Of a stretch of DNA of 64,000 nt, positions 53,802 to 64,000 are shown piece by piece (position 1 is the first letter of the stretch; every line of letters begins with the position of its first letter). The position numbers and the translations under genes are program-made. This stretch comes from Pseudomonas abietaniphila. Its GTDB lineage: Bacteria > Pseudomonadota > Gammaproteobacteria > Pseudomonadales > Pseudomonadaceae. The notes under the pieces were generated by a model. The model was not told the origin of the DNA and ran no database searches. It saw nothing but the letters and a program-made list of their open reading frames with translations. The stretch spans positions 124,001 to 188,000 of the forward strand of contig NZ_FNCO01000004.1 in NCBI RefSeq assembly GCF_900100795.1, given 5' to 3'.

Positions 53802-54851
53802 TTACTGTTGTTTATGGATGCTGTGCAAATAATGATCAGCAACATCCAGCATTCGATTGGCAAAACCCCATTCGTTGTCGAACCATGCCAGCACGTTGAC
53901 CAGCCGCGGGCCGGAAACCCGTGTCTGGCTGGCGTCGATAATGGCCGAATGAGGGTCATGGTTGAAATCACAGCTGGCGTGCGGCAATTCGGTGTAAGCC
54001 AGCAAGCCTTTGAGCGGGCCGTTCGTCGCGGCCTCGCGCAGGATGCGGTTGATTTCCAGCGCATCGGTATCACGTGCGACCTGCACCGTGATGTCCAGGC
54101 AAGACACATTCACCGTCGGCACCCGAACTGCTTTGGCCTGAATTCGGCCGGCAAGTTCCGGAAGCAGGCGCTCGATACCACGCGCCAGACCAGTGGACAC
54201 CGGAATGATCGATTGGAACGCCGAACGCGTGCGACGCAGGTCTTCATGATGATAGGCGTCAATCACCGGTTGGTCGTTCATCGCCGAGTGAATCGTGGTG
54301 ATGGTGACGTATTCCAGGCCCAGCTCGCGGTTCAGCAGATCCAGCAACGGCACGCTGCAGTTGGTGGTGCAGGACGCTGCAGACACCAGCAGCTCTTGGC
54401 CCGTCAGGTTTTGCTGGTTGATGCCGTAGACGATGGTGGCGTCGACATCCGCCTCGCTGGCCATCGGCTGTGAAAACAGCACGCGCGGCGCACGAGCGGA
54501 CAGAAAACGTTCGCCGTCGGCACGGGTGTTGTAGACACCCGAGCACTCGAGCACCAGATCGACGTCGAGTTCGTGCCAGTCGATGCCTTCCGGCGTCGCG
54601 CTGCGAAACACTTTGATGACGTGATCGTTGATGTGCAGAAAATCGCCTTCGACCCGCACTTCGCCGGGGAACCGGCCGTGTGTGGAGTCAAAACGCGTCA
54701 GGTATTCGAGACTGGCCATGTCGGCCAGATCGTTGATCGCCACCACTTCAAAGCCCGCCTTCGCACCTCGCTCGCACAGCGCGCGCAGCACGCAGCGGCC
54801 GATACGACCGTAACCATTGAGGGCGACTTTATAAGGGCGTGACTGAGGCAT
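53802..54851 (-). CDS. epd: D-erythrose-4-phosphate dehydrogenase
   Basis: A 349-residue GAPDH-family enzyme that oxidises erythrose 4-phosphate to 4-phosphoerythronate for vitamin B6 synthesis. It has the NAD fold [14 protein letters not shown], catalytic Cys in SAASCTTNC, His in HSAMNDQP and the Epd-type [11 protein letters not shown] segment. The ATG at 54851 is used; the upstream TTG is rejected. Its position before pgk and after tkt is the usual one in this genus. Confidence 0.95.
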   Translation of the reverse strand: MPQSRPYKVALNGYGRIGRCVLRALCERGAKAGFEVVAINDLADMASLEYLTRFDSTHGRFPGEVRVEGDFLHINDHVIKVFRSATPEGIDWHELDVDLVLECSGVYNTRADGERFLSARAPRVLFSQPMASEADVDATIVYGINQQNLTGQELLVSAASCTTNCSVPLLDLLNRELGLEYVTITTIHSAMNDQPVIDAYHHEDLRRTRSAFQSIIPVSTGLARGIERLLPELAGRIQAKAVRVPTVNVSCLDITVQVARDTDALEINRILREAATNGPLKGLLAYTELPHASCDFNHDPHSAIIDASQTRVSGPRLVNVLAWFDNEWGFANRMLDVADHYLHSIHKQQ

Positions 54852-54883
54852 GGGGGTTCTCAAATTTGGTGGTGTTCAGAGAA

Positions 54884-54975
54884 CCTGTAGGAGCGCGCTT
54901 GCCCGCGATTGCAATGTGTCAGCGAAGTATCCGGTGACAGGCAGATCGCAATCGCGGGCAAGCGCGCTCCTACAG
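54884..54975. repeat. REP palindrome pair between tkt and epd
   Basis: Near-perfect ends CCTGTAGGAGCGCGCTTGCC and GGCAAGCGCGCTCCTACAG with inner CGATTGCAATG/ATCGCAATCG. It occupies most of the 140-base gap between tkt and epd. Confidence 0.93.
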
Positions 54976-54991
54976 AGAGAGCGCAGGCGAC

Positions 54992-56989
54992 TTAGTCTTC
55001 CAGCAGCTCTTCTGCGGTGGAGAGGATGTTCTCCAGCGTGAAGCCGAACTCTTCAAACAACAGGTTCGCTGGCGCCGACTCACCAAAGGTAGTCATGCCG
55101 ATCACGCGGCCTTCCAGGCCCACGTACTTGTACCAGTAGTCCGCGTGGGCGGCTTCGATGGCGATACGGGCGCTGACTTCCAGCGGCAGAACCGACTGCT
55201 TGTACTCCGCACTCTGGGTTTCGAAGACGCTGGTGCACGGCATGGACACCACACGCACGTTCTTGCCTTCAGCGGTCAGCTTGTCGAACGCCTGAACCGC
55301 CAGGCCGACTTCGGAACCGGTAGCGATCAGGATCAGCTCAGGTTCGCCGTTGCAGTCACGCAGCACGTAGCCACCGCGGTTGATGTTCTCCAGTTGCTGC
55401 GCATCGCGAGCCTGATGCTGCAGGTTCTGACGGGAGAAGATCAGCGCCGAAGGACCGTCGTCACGCTCGATGGCGTGCTTCCAGGCCACGGCCGATTCAA
55501 CGGCGTCAGCTGGACGCCAGCAGTCAAGGTTCGGCGTAGTGCGCAGGCTGGTCAGTTGCTCGATCGGCTGGTGCGTCGGGCCGTCTTCGCCCAGACCGAT
55601 GGAGTCGTGGGTGAACACATAGATGACACGCTTCTTCATCAGCGAGGACATGCGCACCGCGTTGCGGGCGTATTCCATGAAGATCAAGAAGGTGGCGCCG
55701 TAAGGCACGAAACCGCCGTGCAGGGCGATACCGTTCATGATCGCGCCCATGCCGAACTCACGCACACCGTAGTGCAGGTAGTTACCGTCAGCGTCTTCGC
55801 CGGTGATGCTCTTGCAACCTTTCCAGATGGTCAGGTTGGAACCGGCCAGGTCAGCCGAGCCGCCGAGGAACTCAGGCAGCAGCGGACCGAAGTTGCTCAG
55901 GGCATTCTGGCTGGCTTTACGGCTGGCGATGGTTTCGCCCTTGGCGTTCACTTCAGCCACGTAAGCAGCGGACTTTTCAGCGAAGTCGGCAGGCAGCTCG
56001 CCGCTCATGCGACGGATCAGCTCGTTGGCCAGCTCAGGGAATGCAGCGGAGTAAGCAGCGAAACGCTGATCCCACTCGGCTTCGGTGGCGAGGCCTTTTT
56101 CCTTGGCGTCCCACTCTGTGTAGATATCAGCCGGGATTTCGAACGGACCGTGGGTCCATTTCAGCGCGGCACGGGTCAGAGCGATTTCGTCGTTGCCCAG
56201 TGGAGCGCCGTGGCACTCTTCCTTGCCTTGCTTGTTCGGCGAACCGAAGCCGATGGTGGTCTTGCAGCAGATCAGGGTCGGCTTGTCGCTCTTGCGAGCG
56301 GTGTCGATGGCGGTCTTGATCTCGTCGGCGTCATGGCCGTCGACGTTGCGGATCACCAGCCAGCCGTACGACTCAAAGCGCTTTGGCGTGTCATCGGTGA
56401 ACCAGCCCTCGACTTCGCCGTCGATGGAGATGCCGTTGTCGTCGTAGAACGCGACCAGCTTGTTCAGGCGCAGGGTGCCTGCCAACGAAGCGACTTCGTG
56501 GGAAATGCCTTCCATCATGCAGCCATCACCCATGAACACATAGGTGTGGTGATCGACGATGTTGTGGCCCGGGCGGTTGAATTGCGCGCCCAGGGTTTTC
56601 TCGGCAACGGCGAAACCGACGGCGTTGGCGAAACCCTGACCCAGCGGGCCGGTGGTGGTTTCAACGCCTGGTGTGTAGCCGTATTCCGGGTGACCCGGTG
56701 TGCGGCTGTGCAATTGACGGAAGTTCTTCAGGTCGTCAATCGACAGGTCGTAACCGGTCAGGTGCAGCAGCGAGTAAATCAGCATCGAGCCGTGGCCGTT
56801 GGACAGGATGAAACGGTCACGGTCAGCGAAGTTAGGGTTGCTCGGGTTGTGCTTCAGATAATCGCGCCACAGGACTTCAGCGATATCCGCCATGCCCATC
56901 GGGGCTCCTGGGTGGCCGCTGTTGGCCTTTTGCACGGCATCCATGCTGAGGGCACGAATGGCATTGGCACGCTCACGACGGCTGGGCAT
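54992..56989 (-). CDS. tktA: Transketolase
   Basis: A 665-residue thiamine-diphosphate enzyme of the pentose phosphate pathway. The start region [20 protein letters not shown] precedes the conserved [16 protein letters not shown]. The cofactor motif is [18 protein letters not shown], and the mid-domain has [24 protein letters not shown] precedes the ATG at 56989. It is divergent from the ArsR-methyltransferase gene and heads the tkt-epd-pgk-fba run. Confidence 0.96.
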   Translation of the reverse strand: MPSRRERANAIRALSMDAVQKANSGHPGAPMGMADIAEVLWRDYLKHNPSNPNFADRDRFILSNGHGSMLIYSLLHLTGYDLSIDDLKNFRQLHSRTPGHPEYGYTPGVETTTGPLGQGFANAVGFAVAEKTLGAQFNRPGHNIVDHHTYVFMGDGCMMEGISHEVASLAGTLRLNKLVAFYDDNGISIDGEVEGWFTDDTPKRFESYGWLVIRNVDGHDADEIKTAIDTARKSDKPTLICCKTTIGFGSPNKQGKEECHGAPLGNDEIALTRAALKWTHGPFEIPADIYTEWDAKEKGLATEAEWDQRFAAYSAAFPELANELIRRMSGELPADFAEKSAAYVAEVNAKGETIASRKASQNALSNFGPLLPEFLGGSADLAGSNLTIWKGCKSITGEDADGNYLHYGVREFGMGAIMNGIALHGGFVPYGATFLIFMEYARNAVRMSSLMKKRVIYVFTHDSIGLGEDGPTHQPIEQLTSLRTTPNLDCWRPADAVESAVAWKHAIERDDGPSALIFSRQNLQHQARDAQQLENINRGGYVLRDCNGEPELILIATGSEVGLAVQAFDKLTAEGKNVRVVSMPCTSVFETQSAEYKQSVLPLEVSARIAIEAAHADYWYKYVGLEGRVIGMTTFGESAPANLLFEEFGFTLENILSTAEELLED

Positions 56990-57180
56990 CGCTGATCTCC
57001 TGGGGCAGAAAGAAGTGGGACCTGAAAAAGGCGGCCATTTTCCCTCAGGCACTGCTTCGGAGCAATGACAGATACAGTCCGAAGCACGATTTTCCTGAGT
57101 TGTGGACGTTTTTTGCTCTGCCTTGTAAGCGATGTGCCCGCAAAAGGCAGAATCACGGCGCCTGGCCGTCGCCACCCATC

Positions 57181-57210
57181 GACCAATATCAAAACTTTTT
57201 GATATTGGTC
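57181..57210. promoter_or_regulatory. Perfect 14-bp inverted repeat, probable operator of the ArsR-type regulator
   Basis: GACCAATATCAAAA, a 2-base spacer, then its exact inverse TTTTGATATTGGTC, 38 bases before the ArsR-methyltransferase start and 191 bases before tktA on the other strand. Symmetry, AT-rich core and position fit a dimeric winged-helix operator for control of the metK-side transcript. It is unlikely to be a terminator because the stem is AT-rich and it is far from any upstream stop codon on either strand. Confidence 0.75.
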
Positions 57211-57248
57211 TTGCAGCCTGTCCGGTCGATAACTAGACTGCCTGCCCT

Positions 57249-58244
57249 ATGAACCTTCGCGTGCCTGCCATTAGCCATGACCAAAGCGACGAACTGGCTG
57301 CCTTGTGCAAGGCCGGTGGCGACCCGCTGCGTCTGAATGTGCTGCGTGCGCTGTCGAACGATTCATTCGGGGTGCTGGAACTGGCGCAGATTTTCGCCAT
57401 CGGTCAGTCCGGCATGAGCCACCATTTGAAGGTGCTGGCCCAGGCGGATCTGGTCGCGACGCGCCGCGAAGGCAATGCGATTTTTTATCGCCGCGCCCTG
57501 CCCCACACTGAACAGATCGGCGGCAAGCTGCACGCGGCGCTGCTCGAAGAAGTCGATGGCCTGACACTGCCCGACGACGTACGAAGCCGGATCGGCCTGG
57601 TGCATCGTCAACGCGCCAACGCCAGCCAGGACTTCTTCGCCCGCACCGCAGAAAAATTTCGTGCCCAGCAGGACCTGATCGCAGGACTGCCTCAGTACCG
57701 CGACAGCCTGCTGTCGTTGCTCGACAAGCTAGGCTTCGGTGCCGACGCGACCGCGGTTGAAGTCGGCCCCGGCGATGGCGGGTTTCTGCCTGACCTGGCG
57801 CAGCGCTTCCGGCATGTCACAGGTCTGGATAACAGCCCGGCCATGCTCGAACTCGCACGTGCAATCTGCGAGCAGAAGGCGCTGAGTAATGTTGAGCTGA
57901 AACTGGCCGATGCATTGGCCAACGCTAATGTTTCCGGCGACTGCGTCGTCTTGAATATGGTGCTTCATCATTTCGCTGCACCGGCCGAAGCATTGAAACA
58001 ATTGGCCAACCTGTTGCAACCGGGCGGTAGCCTCTTGGTGACAGAGTTGTGCAGCCACGACCAGAGCTGGGCCAAGGAGGCCTGTGGCGATCTCTGGTTA
58101 GGTTTCGAACAGGAAGATCTGGCCCGTTGGGCCATCGCTGCGGGGCTGGTCCCCGGGGAAAGCCTGTACATAGGCTTACGTAATGGTTTCCAGATTCAGG
58201 TCCGCCATTTTCAGCGACCGGCTGGCAACACTCACCATCGGTAA
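57249..58244 (+). CDS. ArsR-family regulator fused to a SAM-dependent methyltransferase domain (SahR-like)
   Basis: A 331-residue two-domain protein. Residues about 10-95 form an ArsR winged helix ([20 protein letters not shown] and [18 protein letters not shown]), without the metal-binding Cys set of ArsR. Residues about 150-325 are a Rossmann methyltransferase ([18 protein letters not shown], then [17 protein letters not shown]). In proteobacteria this type sits next to methionine-cycle genes and senses S-adenosylhomocysteine or SAM (SahR). Here metK follows 20 bases downstream and a perfect palindrome precedes it, so it likely controls its own transcript. Whether the methyltransferase half is catalytic is unknown. 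Confidence 0.9.
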   Translation: MNLRVPAISHDQSDELAALCKAGGDPLRLNVLRALSNDSFGVLELAQIFAIGQSGMSHHLKVLAQADLVATRREGNAIFYRRALPHTEQIGGKLHAALLEEVDGLTLPDDVRSRIGLVHRQRANASQDFFARTAEKFRAQQDLIAGLPQYRDSLLSLLDKLGFGADATAVEVGPGDGGFLPDLAQRFRHVTGLDNSPAMLELARAICEQKALSNVELKLADALANANVSGDCVVLNMVLHHFAAPAEALKQLANLLQPGGSLLVTELCSHDQSWAKEACGDLWLGFEQEDLARWAIAAGLVPGESLYIGLRNGFQIQVRHFQRPAGNTHHR

Positions 58245-58264
58245 TACTCAGGAAAACCGTCGAG

Positions 58265-59455
58265 ATGAGCGAATACTCCCTTTTCACCTCCGAGTCCGTG
58301 TCCGAAGGGCATCCGGACAAAATCGCCGACCAGATCTCCGATGCGGTGCTGGACGCCATCATTGCCCAGGACAAACACGCTCGCGTAGCGGTTGAAACCC
58401 TGGTCAAGACCGGCGTTGCCATCGTTGCTGGCGAGGTCACCACCAGCGCGTGGGTTGACCTGGAGCAGATCGTTCGTGACGTGATCAGCGACATCGGCTA
58501 CACCAGCTCCGACGTCGGCTTCGACGGCGCGACATGCGGCGTGATGAACATCATCGGCAAGCAGTCCCCGGACATCAACCAAGGTGTCGACCGTGCCAAG
58601 CCTGAAGATCAGGGCGCCGGCGACCAGGGCTTGATGTTCGGCTACGCCAGCAACGAAACCGCCGAACTGATGCCAGCGCCGATCGCGTTCTCGCACCAGT
58701 TGGTCAAGCGTCAGGCTGAAGCCCGTAAATCGGGTCTGCTGCCTTGGCTGCGTCCAGACGCCAAATCCCAGGTCACCTGCCGCTACGAAAACGGCATCGT
58801 GGTCGGCATCGACGCGATCGTTCTGTCGACTCAGCACAACCCTGAAGTCTCGTACGCCGACCTGCGCGAAGGCGTCATGGAGCTGATCGTCAAGCATGTG
58901 CTGCCAGCCGAGCTGCTGCACAAAGACACCCAGTTTCACATCAACCCGACTGGCCAGTTCATCATCGGTGGCCCGGTCGGTGACTGCGGCCTGACCGGTC
59001 GCAAGATCATCGTCGACAGCTACGGCGGCATGGCCCGTCACGGCGGCGGCGCGTTCTCCGGCAAGGATCCATCGAAGGTTGACCGCTCGGCTGCCTACGC
59101 TGGCCGTTACGTTGCCAAGAACATCGTCGCTGCCGGCCTGGCCGAGCGTTGCGAGATTCAGGTGTCCTACGCCATCGGCGTCGCTCAACCGACGTCGATC
59201 TCGCTGAACACCTTCGGCACCGGCAAGATCAGCGACGACAAGATCGTCAAACTGGTCCGCGAGCACTTCGATCTGCGTCCATACGCGATCACCACCATGC
59301 TCGACCTGCTGCACCCGATGTACCAGGAAACCGCCGCTTACGGCCACTTCGGCCGCACGCCGGAAACCAAGACCGTGGGCGACGACACCTTCTCCACGTT
59401 CACCTGGGAAAAAACCGACCGCGCCGCCGCTCTTCGCGCTGCTGCCGGCCTGTAA
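58265..59455 (+). CDS. metK: S-adenosylmethionine synthetase
   Basis: A 396-residue enzyme making SAM from methionine and ATP. Conserved blocks include [20 protein letters not shown] (about 7-26), [12 protein letters not shown], the [19 protein letters not shown] loop and [11 protein letters not shown]. It follows the ArsR-methyltransferase gene by 20 bases, so the two are almost certainly co-transcribed. A terminator lies after it. Confidence 0.97.
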   Translation: MSEYSLFTSESVSEGHPDKIADQISDAVLDAIIAQDKHARVAVETLVKTGVAIVAGEVTTSAWVDLEQIVRDVISDIGYTSSDVGFDGATCGVMNIIGKQSPDINQGVDRAKPEDQGAGDQGLMFGYASNETAELMPAPIAFSHQLVKRQAEARKSGLLPWLRPDAKSQVTCRYENGIVVGIDAIVLSTQHNPEVSYADLREGVMELIVKHVLPAELLHKDTQFHINPTGQFIIGGPVGDCGLTGRKIIVDSYGGMARHGGGAFSGKDPSKVDRSAAYAGRYVAKNIVAAGLAERCEIQVSYAIGVAQPTSISLNTFGTGKISDDKIVKLVREHFDLRPYAITTMLDLLHPMYQETAAYGHFGRTPETKTVGDDTFSTFTWEKTDRAAALRAAAGL

Positions 59456-59490
59456 AACGCCCGGCTGCTTGATGCAGCCGACAGCGTCAC

Positions 59491-59528
59491 AAAAAGCCCC
59501 TGTCGATGAGAATCGTTAGGGGCTTTTT
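59491..59528. terminator. Bidirectional rho-independent terminator between metK and the LysE gene
   Basis: Stem AAAAAGCCCCT/AGGGGCTTTTT with a 16-base loop. The A-run and T-run on each side serve both converging genes. Confidence 0.93.
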
Positions 59529-59532
59529 GCAT

Positions 59533-60153
59533 TCAGACCCTGCGCGCCACCAGTAAAAACGACGCAGCACTTGCCAGCAGTCCGGCGCAAATGCGGTTGA
59601 ACAGACGCTTGCCGCTTGGCTTGGCGAACAACCGGCGTGCGTGGATACCCATGTAGCAATAAAGCGCGATGGCAATGCATTCGAGCCCGAGGAACATCGC
59701 GCCCAGTTGCGCGAACTGGGTGGTCATTGCGCCGGAACGGTCTACGAATTGAGGCAGAAAGGCGGTGAACAACAGAATCGCCTTGGGATTACCGATCGCG
59801 ACCAAAAATTCCTGCCGGGCTAATCGCCCCAGCCCGACCTGAGAAACGGTCTCATCGACGTGGGAGTCCGCCCGAGCGCGCCACAGTTGCAGGGCCAGAT
59901 AAAACAGGTACGCCGCGCCGACCATCTTGATCGCATGAAACAGCCACTCGGAGGTGTGTAGCACGGCGGTCAATCCTGCAGCCGCCAAGGCAATCATGAT
60001 GGCGAACGCCAGTAAGCGCCCAAGCCCGCCGCTGCAGGCACGCGCGAAGCCATAGCGCGACGCGTTACTGATCGACAGCAGGTTGTTTGGGCCCGGTGCC
60101 ATGTTCAGGGCGAAACAGGCAGGAATAAAAATGGCGAGGGTCGACAGGTCCAT
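59533..60153 (-). CDS. LysE family translocator
   Basis: A 206-residue inner-membrane exporter of the LysE/RhtB family with about six hydrophobic segments. The family opening is CFALNMAPGPNNLLSISNA, and GNPKAILLFTAFLPQF follows in the second half. These export amino acids or related metabolites; the substrate is unknown. The ATG at 60153 is preceded by AGGAC at a long distance; the longer frame has no better site. It is divergent from ligB. Confidence 0.9.
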   Translation of the reverse strand: MDLSTLAIFIPACFALNMAPGPNNLLSISNASRYGFARACSGGLGRLLAFAIMIALAAAGLTAVLHTSEWLFHAIKMVGAAYLFYLALQLWRARADSHVDETVSQVGLGRLARQEFLVAIGNPKAILLFTAFLPQFVDRSGAMTTQFAQLGAMFLGLECIAIALYCYMGIHARRLFAKPSGKRLFNRICAGLLASAASFLLVARRV

Positions 60154-60161
60154 TTTGGTAG

Positions 60162-62033
<1,872 letters not shown>

Positions 62034-62093
62034 TCATTTTTTGTCCCGGGCGATTGTGTCGAGCGTCCGGGCACCCGTTTTCAAGGAGCATTC

Positions 62094-62513
62094 ATGAAAT
62101 TCTTGTCACCGCTGATTGTGTTCACTGCCTGTGGCCTGTTGGCAGCCCCGCTGTTTGCCGCCGAACAGGCTCCCGACTTGAGCGGCTGTGCTGCCAAACG
62201 TCAGGACATCAGCACCCAGATCGAACAGGCCAAGGCCGCCGGTAATAGCGATCAGCAGTCGGGACTGGAAAAAGCCTTGAGCGAAGTCACCGCCAATTGC
62301 ACCGATGCCAGCCTGCTCAAGCAGCAGGAACAAAAGGTGCTGGACGCCAAACGTGAAGTCAGCCGCCGCCAGGCCGATCTGAACAAGGCCATGAGCAAGG
62401 GCGACCCCGACAAGATCAACAAGCGCAAAGACAAGCTGGCCGAGTCGCGCAAGGAACTGCAGGACGCACAGGAAGAACTGGAGAAGGTTCAGCCGGATGA
62501 AGAGGATGAATAG
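62094..62513 (+). CDS. DUF1090 family exported protein
   Basis: A 139-residue periplasmic protein with a signal peptide (about 1-23, ending LFAAEQ) and a single DUF1090 domain. That is a Cys pair (SGCAAKRQ, ANCTDASLL) followed by a long charged coiled-coil rich in Lys, Glu and Arg, with an acidic C-terminus. AAGGAG lies about 6 bases before the ATG. It is 60 bases after ligB on the same strand. The function of the family is unknown. Confidence 0.9.
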   Translation: MKFLSPLIVFTACGLLAAPLFAAEQAPDLSGCAAKRQDISTQIEQAKAAGNSDQQSGLEKALSEVTANCTDASLLKQQEQKVLDAKREVSRRQADLNKAMSKGDPDKINKRKDKLAESRKELQDAQEELEKVQPDEEDE

Positions 62514-62607
62514 TCATCAAGGGTGAGGGCTCGACCGATCTCGTTGGGGTTAACCTGCTCAAGAAGACTGAGGCACGATTGATATAGAAGCATGGACCGC
62601 TCGAAAG

Positions 62608-62635
62608 CCTTCGCGAGCAAGCTCGCTCCTACAGG
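62608..62635. repeat. Single REP unit
   Basis: CCTTCGCGAGCAAGCTCGCT followed by CCTACAGG: an imperfect solitary hairpin related to, but diverged from, the paired REP elements. It lies between the convergent DUF1090 and cytochrome genes. Confidence 0.7.
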
Positions 62636-62666
62636 TTCACCAGCGCCCCCGATGACGCGCTTCTGA

Positions 62667-63161
62667 TCAATGATCCCGAAACTCTTTATGGCACGCGTCG
62701 CAGGCGTCTTCGACGTTGTTCATCGGCGGGATCATGTTGGCCGGCGTCAACGGCAGTTGCCGGGTCGCAATCACCAGCTCATCGGTACGCCTTTCGAGAA
62801 TGCCAGCCAGTTCCTGAAAGCGGGCCTGTTTCTGCCACACGGCGTCTTTCGCACTGGTGTGCTCCGACTCTTTAACAGCTGGAAAATGCTTCCACGGCTC
62901 GTGAGACAACGCATCCAGCTTCACCGCGCCTTCCGCGAACTTCGGTCCGTCGAACGGCAGCCGCCCGCGCAGCATGCCGCCGATATCTTCGCTGGTTTTG
63001 AGCATTTGCTTGAAGATCGCCTTGCGTTGCCCCAGCGGCGAATCGGGATCGACACCCCCGCAAGCACTCAAGGCAAGGGCGCCGATCACCAACAGGCTGA
63101 TCGCTTTCAACAAAGGGTGTCTTAGCGACAGTTTTCTCAACGCAACGCTCTTCGAGTTCAT
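62667..63161 (-). CDS. Cytochrome c' family lipoprotein
   Basis: A 164-residue haem protein. Signal and lipobox at the N-terminus (LLVIGALALSAC) predict a lipid anchor. The haem-binding CDACH motif is near the C-terminus, as in cytochrome c' four-helix proteins. The body fits that family (RKAIFKQMLKTSEDIGGMLRG, then GAVKLDALSHEPWKHFP). Such proteins bind NO or serve electron transfer; no partner gene is nearby. It is on the same strand as, and downstream of, the MAPEG gene. Confidence 0.9.
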   Translation of the reverse strand: MNSKSVALRKLSLRHPLLKAISLLVIGALALSACGGVDPDSPLGQRKAIFKQMLKTSEDIGGMLRGRLPFDGPKFAEGAVKLDALSHEPWKHFPAVKESEHTSAKDAVWQKQARFQELAGILERRTDELVIATRQLPLTPANMIPPMNNVEDACDACHKEFRDH

Positions 63162-63239
63162 GGCGACGACTGCTGGAAAAAATGGTCGCCAGTATCTGCG
63201 CTCGCCTTGAAAAACCCAAGTGAATGATCGGCATCCCGA

Positions 63240-63626
63240 TCAGACAGAAATGCCAAACAACGCGACGACCAGACCCAGGCCAATAAACCACACCAGCGAG
63301 CGCAGCGCCGCGAGGTCCGCCAGGTAGAAAATGATGTAGAGCAGGCGACTGGTAACGAACAGCACCGCCAGCACATCAATGGTGACCAACTGAGCGACGC
63401 CGGCAACGTGCGCGATGATCACGCCTGCAGCAAAACCCGGGATGGCTTCGAAGCTGTTCTGTTGCGCCGCATGGGCACGCCGCGGCAAACCTTCCAGCTT
63501 GTCGAGAAAGTCTCGCGGGTTGTGGTTCTGCCGGGTACTGAAACGACCACTGCCAAACTTGGCGATCGACGTACAGACCAGCGGCAACAGAATCACGATC
63601 AACACGCACCAGAAGGCAACGGTCAT
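63240..63626 (-). CDS. MAPEG family membrane protein
   Basis: A 128-residue four-helix membrane protein of the MAPEG family (microsomal glutathione-transferase type). Typical text: NPRDFLDKLEGLPRRAHAAQQNSFEAIPGFAAGV, read here in parts at about 36-70, then two helices to the C-terminus. AAGGAT is upstream of the ATG. Bacterial members have no firm substrate. Confidence 0.88.
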   Translation of the reverse strand: MTVAFWCVLIVILLPLVCTSIAKFGSGRFSTRQNHNPRDFLDKLEGLPRRAHAAQQNSFEAIPGFAAGVIIAHVAGVAQLVTIDVLAVLFVTSRLLYIIFYLADLAALRSLVWFIGLGLVVALFGISV

Positions 63627-63834
63627 ATTTGCAGCATCCTTTTTAGAATTTGAATTTCACCCAGAACATTCAGGTAGCACAGGCTAAGAGCCATGGCCGA
63701 ACGAAAGGTTCTTTCCCATCATGCGGCCATCAAGGCCTGTAGGAAAGTTCTCGCTGCTGTCATGACGCGAGCGATTGGCTAAGATGCCAGCCATCACAGC
63801 CGATTTGGCTGGACACCGTGACTCAGGAGCCTGA

Positions 63835-64000
63835 ATGCCTAGCGAAGAAGACACCACCGTCAGTGGTGCAGCGCCCATGATTCCCGACCAACGCCGGGAG
63901 CTGATGCTGCGTCAGTTACGCAAGCATCAAGTGCTCAGCGTGCATCAACTGATGGAAATGTTCGATTGCTCGCACATGACCATTCGCCGCGACATCGCCC
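63835..64000 (+). CDS. DeoR-family transcriptional regulator, start only (runs off the window)
   Basis: The first 55 codons of a regulator. After a short leader, a helix-turn-helix of DeoR type is visible (RRELMLRQLRKHQVLSVHQL, then MEMFDCSHMTIRRDIA). CAGGAG lies about 7 bases before the ATG. The ligand domain, and hence the sugar or acid it senses, lies beyond the right edge. Confidence 0.85.
   Translation, partial: MPSEEDTTVSGAAPMIPDQRRELMLRQLRKHQVLSVHQLMEMFDCSHMTIRRDIA

Noticed and set aside
14445..54975. Repeated short palindromes as a CRISPR array
   Set aside because: Copies are scattered singly between genes, are inverted pairs with no regular spacers and have no cas genes; they are REP-type elements.
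57181..57210. The palindrome as a rho-independent terminator
   Set aside because: The stem is AT-rich, lies between two divergent promoters and does not follow any gene end.

Overview
The window is about 60% GC chromosomal DNA from a Pseudomonas, most likely of the fluorescens/syringae side of the genus. The evidence is the gene content and order: glyA-soxBDAG-purU-fdhA, gbcAB, dgcAB with its etf pair, a cdh carnitine cluster, and epd-pgk-fba next to tkt and metK. Several Pseudomonas-type REP palindromes occupy the intergenic gaps. No rRNA, tRNA, prophage or CRISPR array was seen.

Layout. 0-6.4 kb: a TonB-dependent receptor with an N-terminal signalling domain, a PepSY membrane protein with a tiny membrane partner, a GST, an exported retropepsin-like protein and an inner-membrane acyltransferase. 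6.4-6.9 kb: a hexanucleotide microsatellite and a decayed IS66 transposase. 6.9-10.1 kb: an AEC transporter and an enolase-superfamily enzyme, divergent from a GntR/FCD regulator. 10.1-13 kb: a DUF2780 protein, an ECF sigma/anti-sigma pair and a Cys-rich exported protein. 13.1-22.2 kb: the sarcosine-oxidase and one-carbon operon. 22.5-30.7 kb: unrecognised small genes, an aminotransferase, TraX, threonine aldolase, zapA with a coiled-coil partner, a chemoreceptor and gbcB. 31-33 kb: gbcA, then an array of degenerate repeats each carrying a perfect DnaA box, running into a short RHS gene. 34-42 kb: etfB-etfA-dgcB and dgcA with companions. 42-50.4 kb: LprI-like and DUF3010 genes, the carnitine cluster, and a transporter/dehalogenase-like/PdxA2 group. 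50.7-59.5 kb: fba, two small lipoproteins, pgk, epd, tkt, an ArsR-methyltransferase and metK. 59.5-64 kb: LysE, LigB, DUF1090, a cytochrome c', a MAPEG protein and the start of a DeoR regulator.

Much of the window forms one catabolic route. Carnitine is oxidised by CdhA, cleaved by CdhC and processed by CdhB towards glycine betaine. GbcAB demethylates betaine to dimethylglycine, DgcAB (with EtfAB) makes sarcosine, and SoxBDAG makes glycine. GlyA, PurU and FdhA handle the released one-carbon units and formaldehyde. Choline oxidation genes and the regulator GbdR are not in the window.

The least explained element is the DnaA-box locus. Eight exact TTATCCACA boxes lie in about 3.1 kb (32531-35591), seven in the same orientation. 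Four are in a tandem degenerate repeat array and three inside the etf genes.
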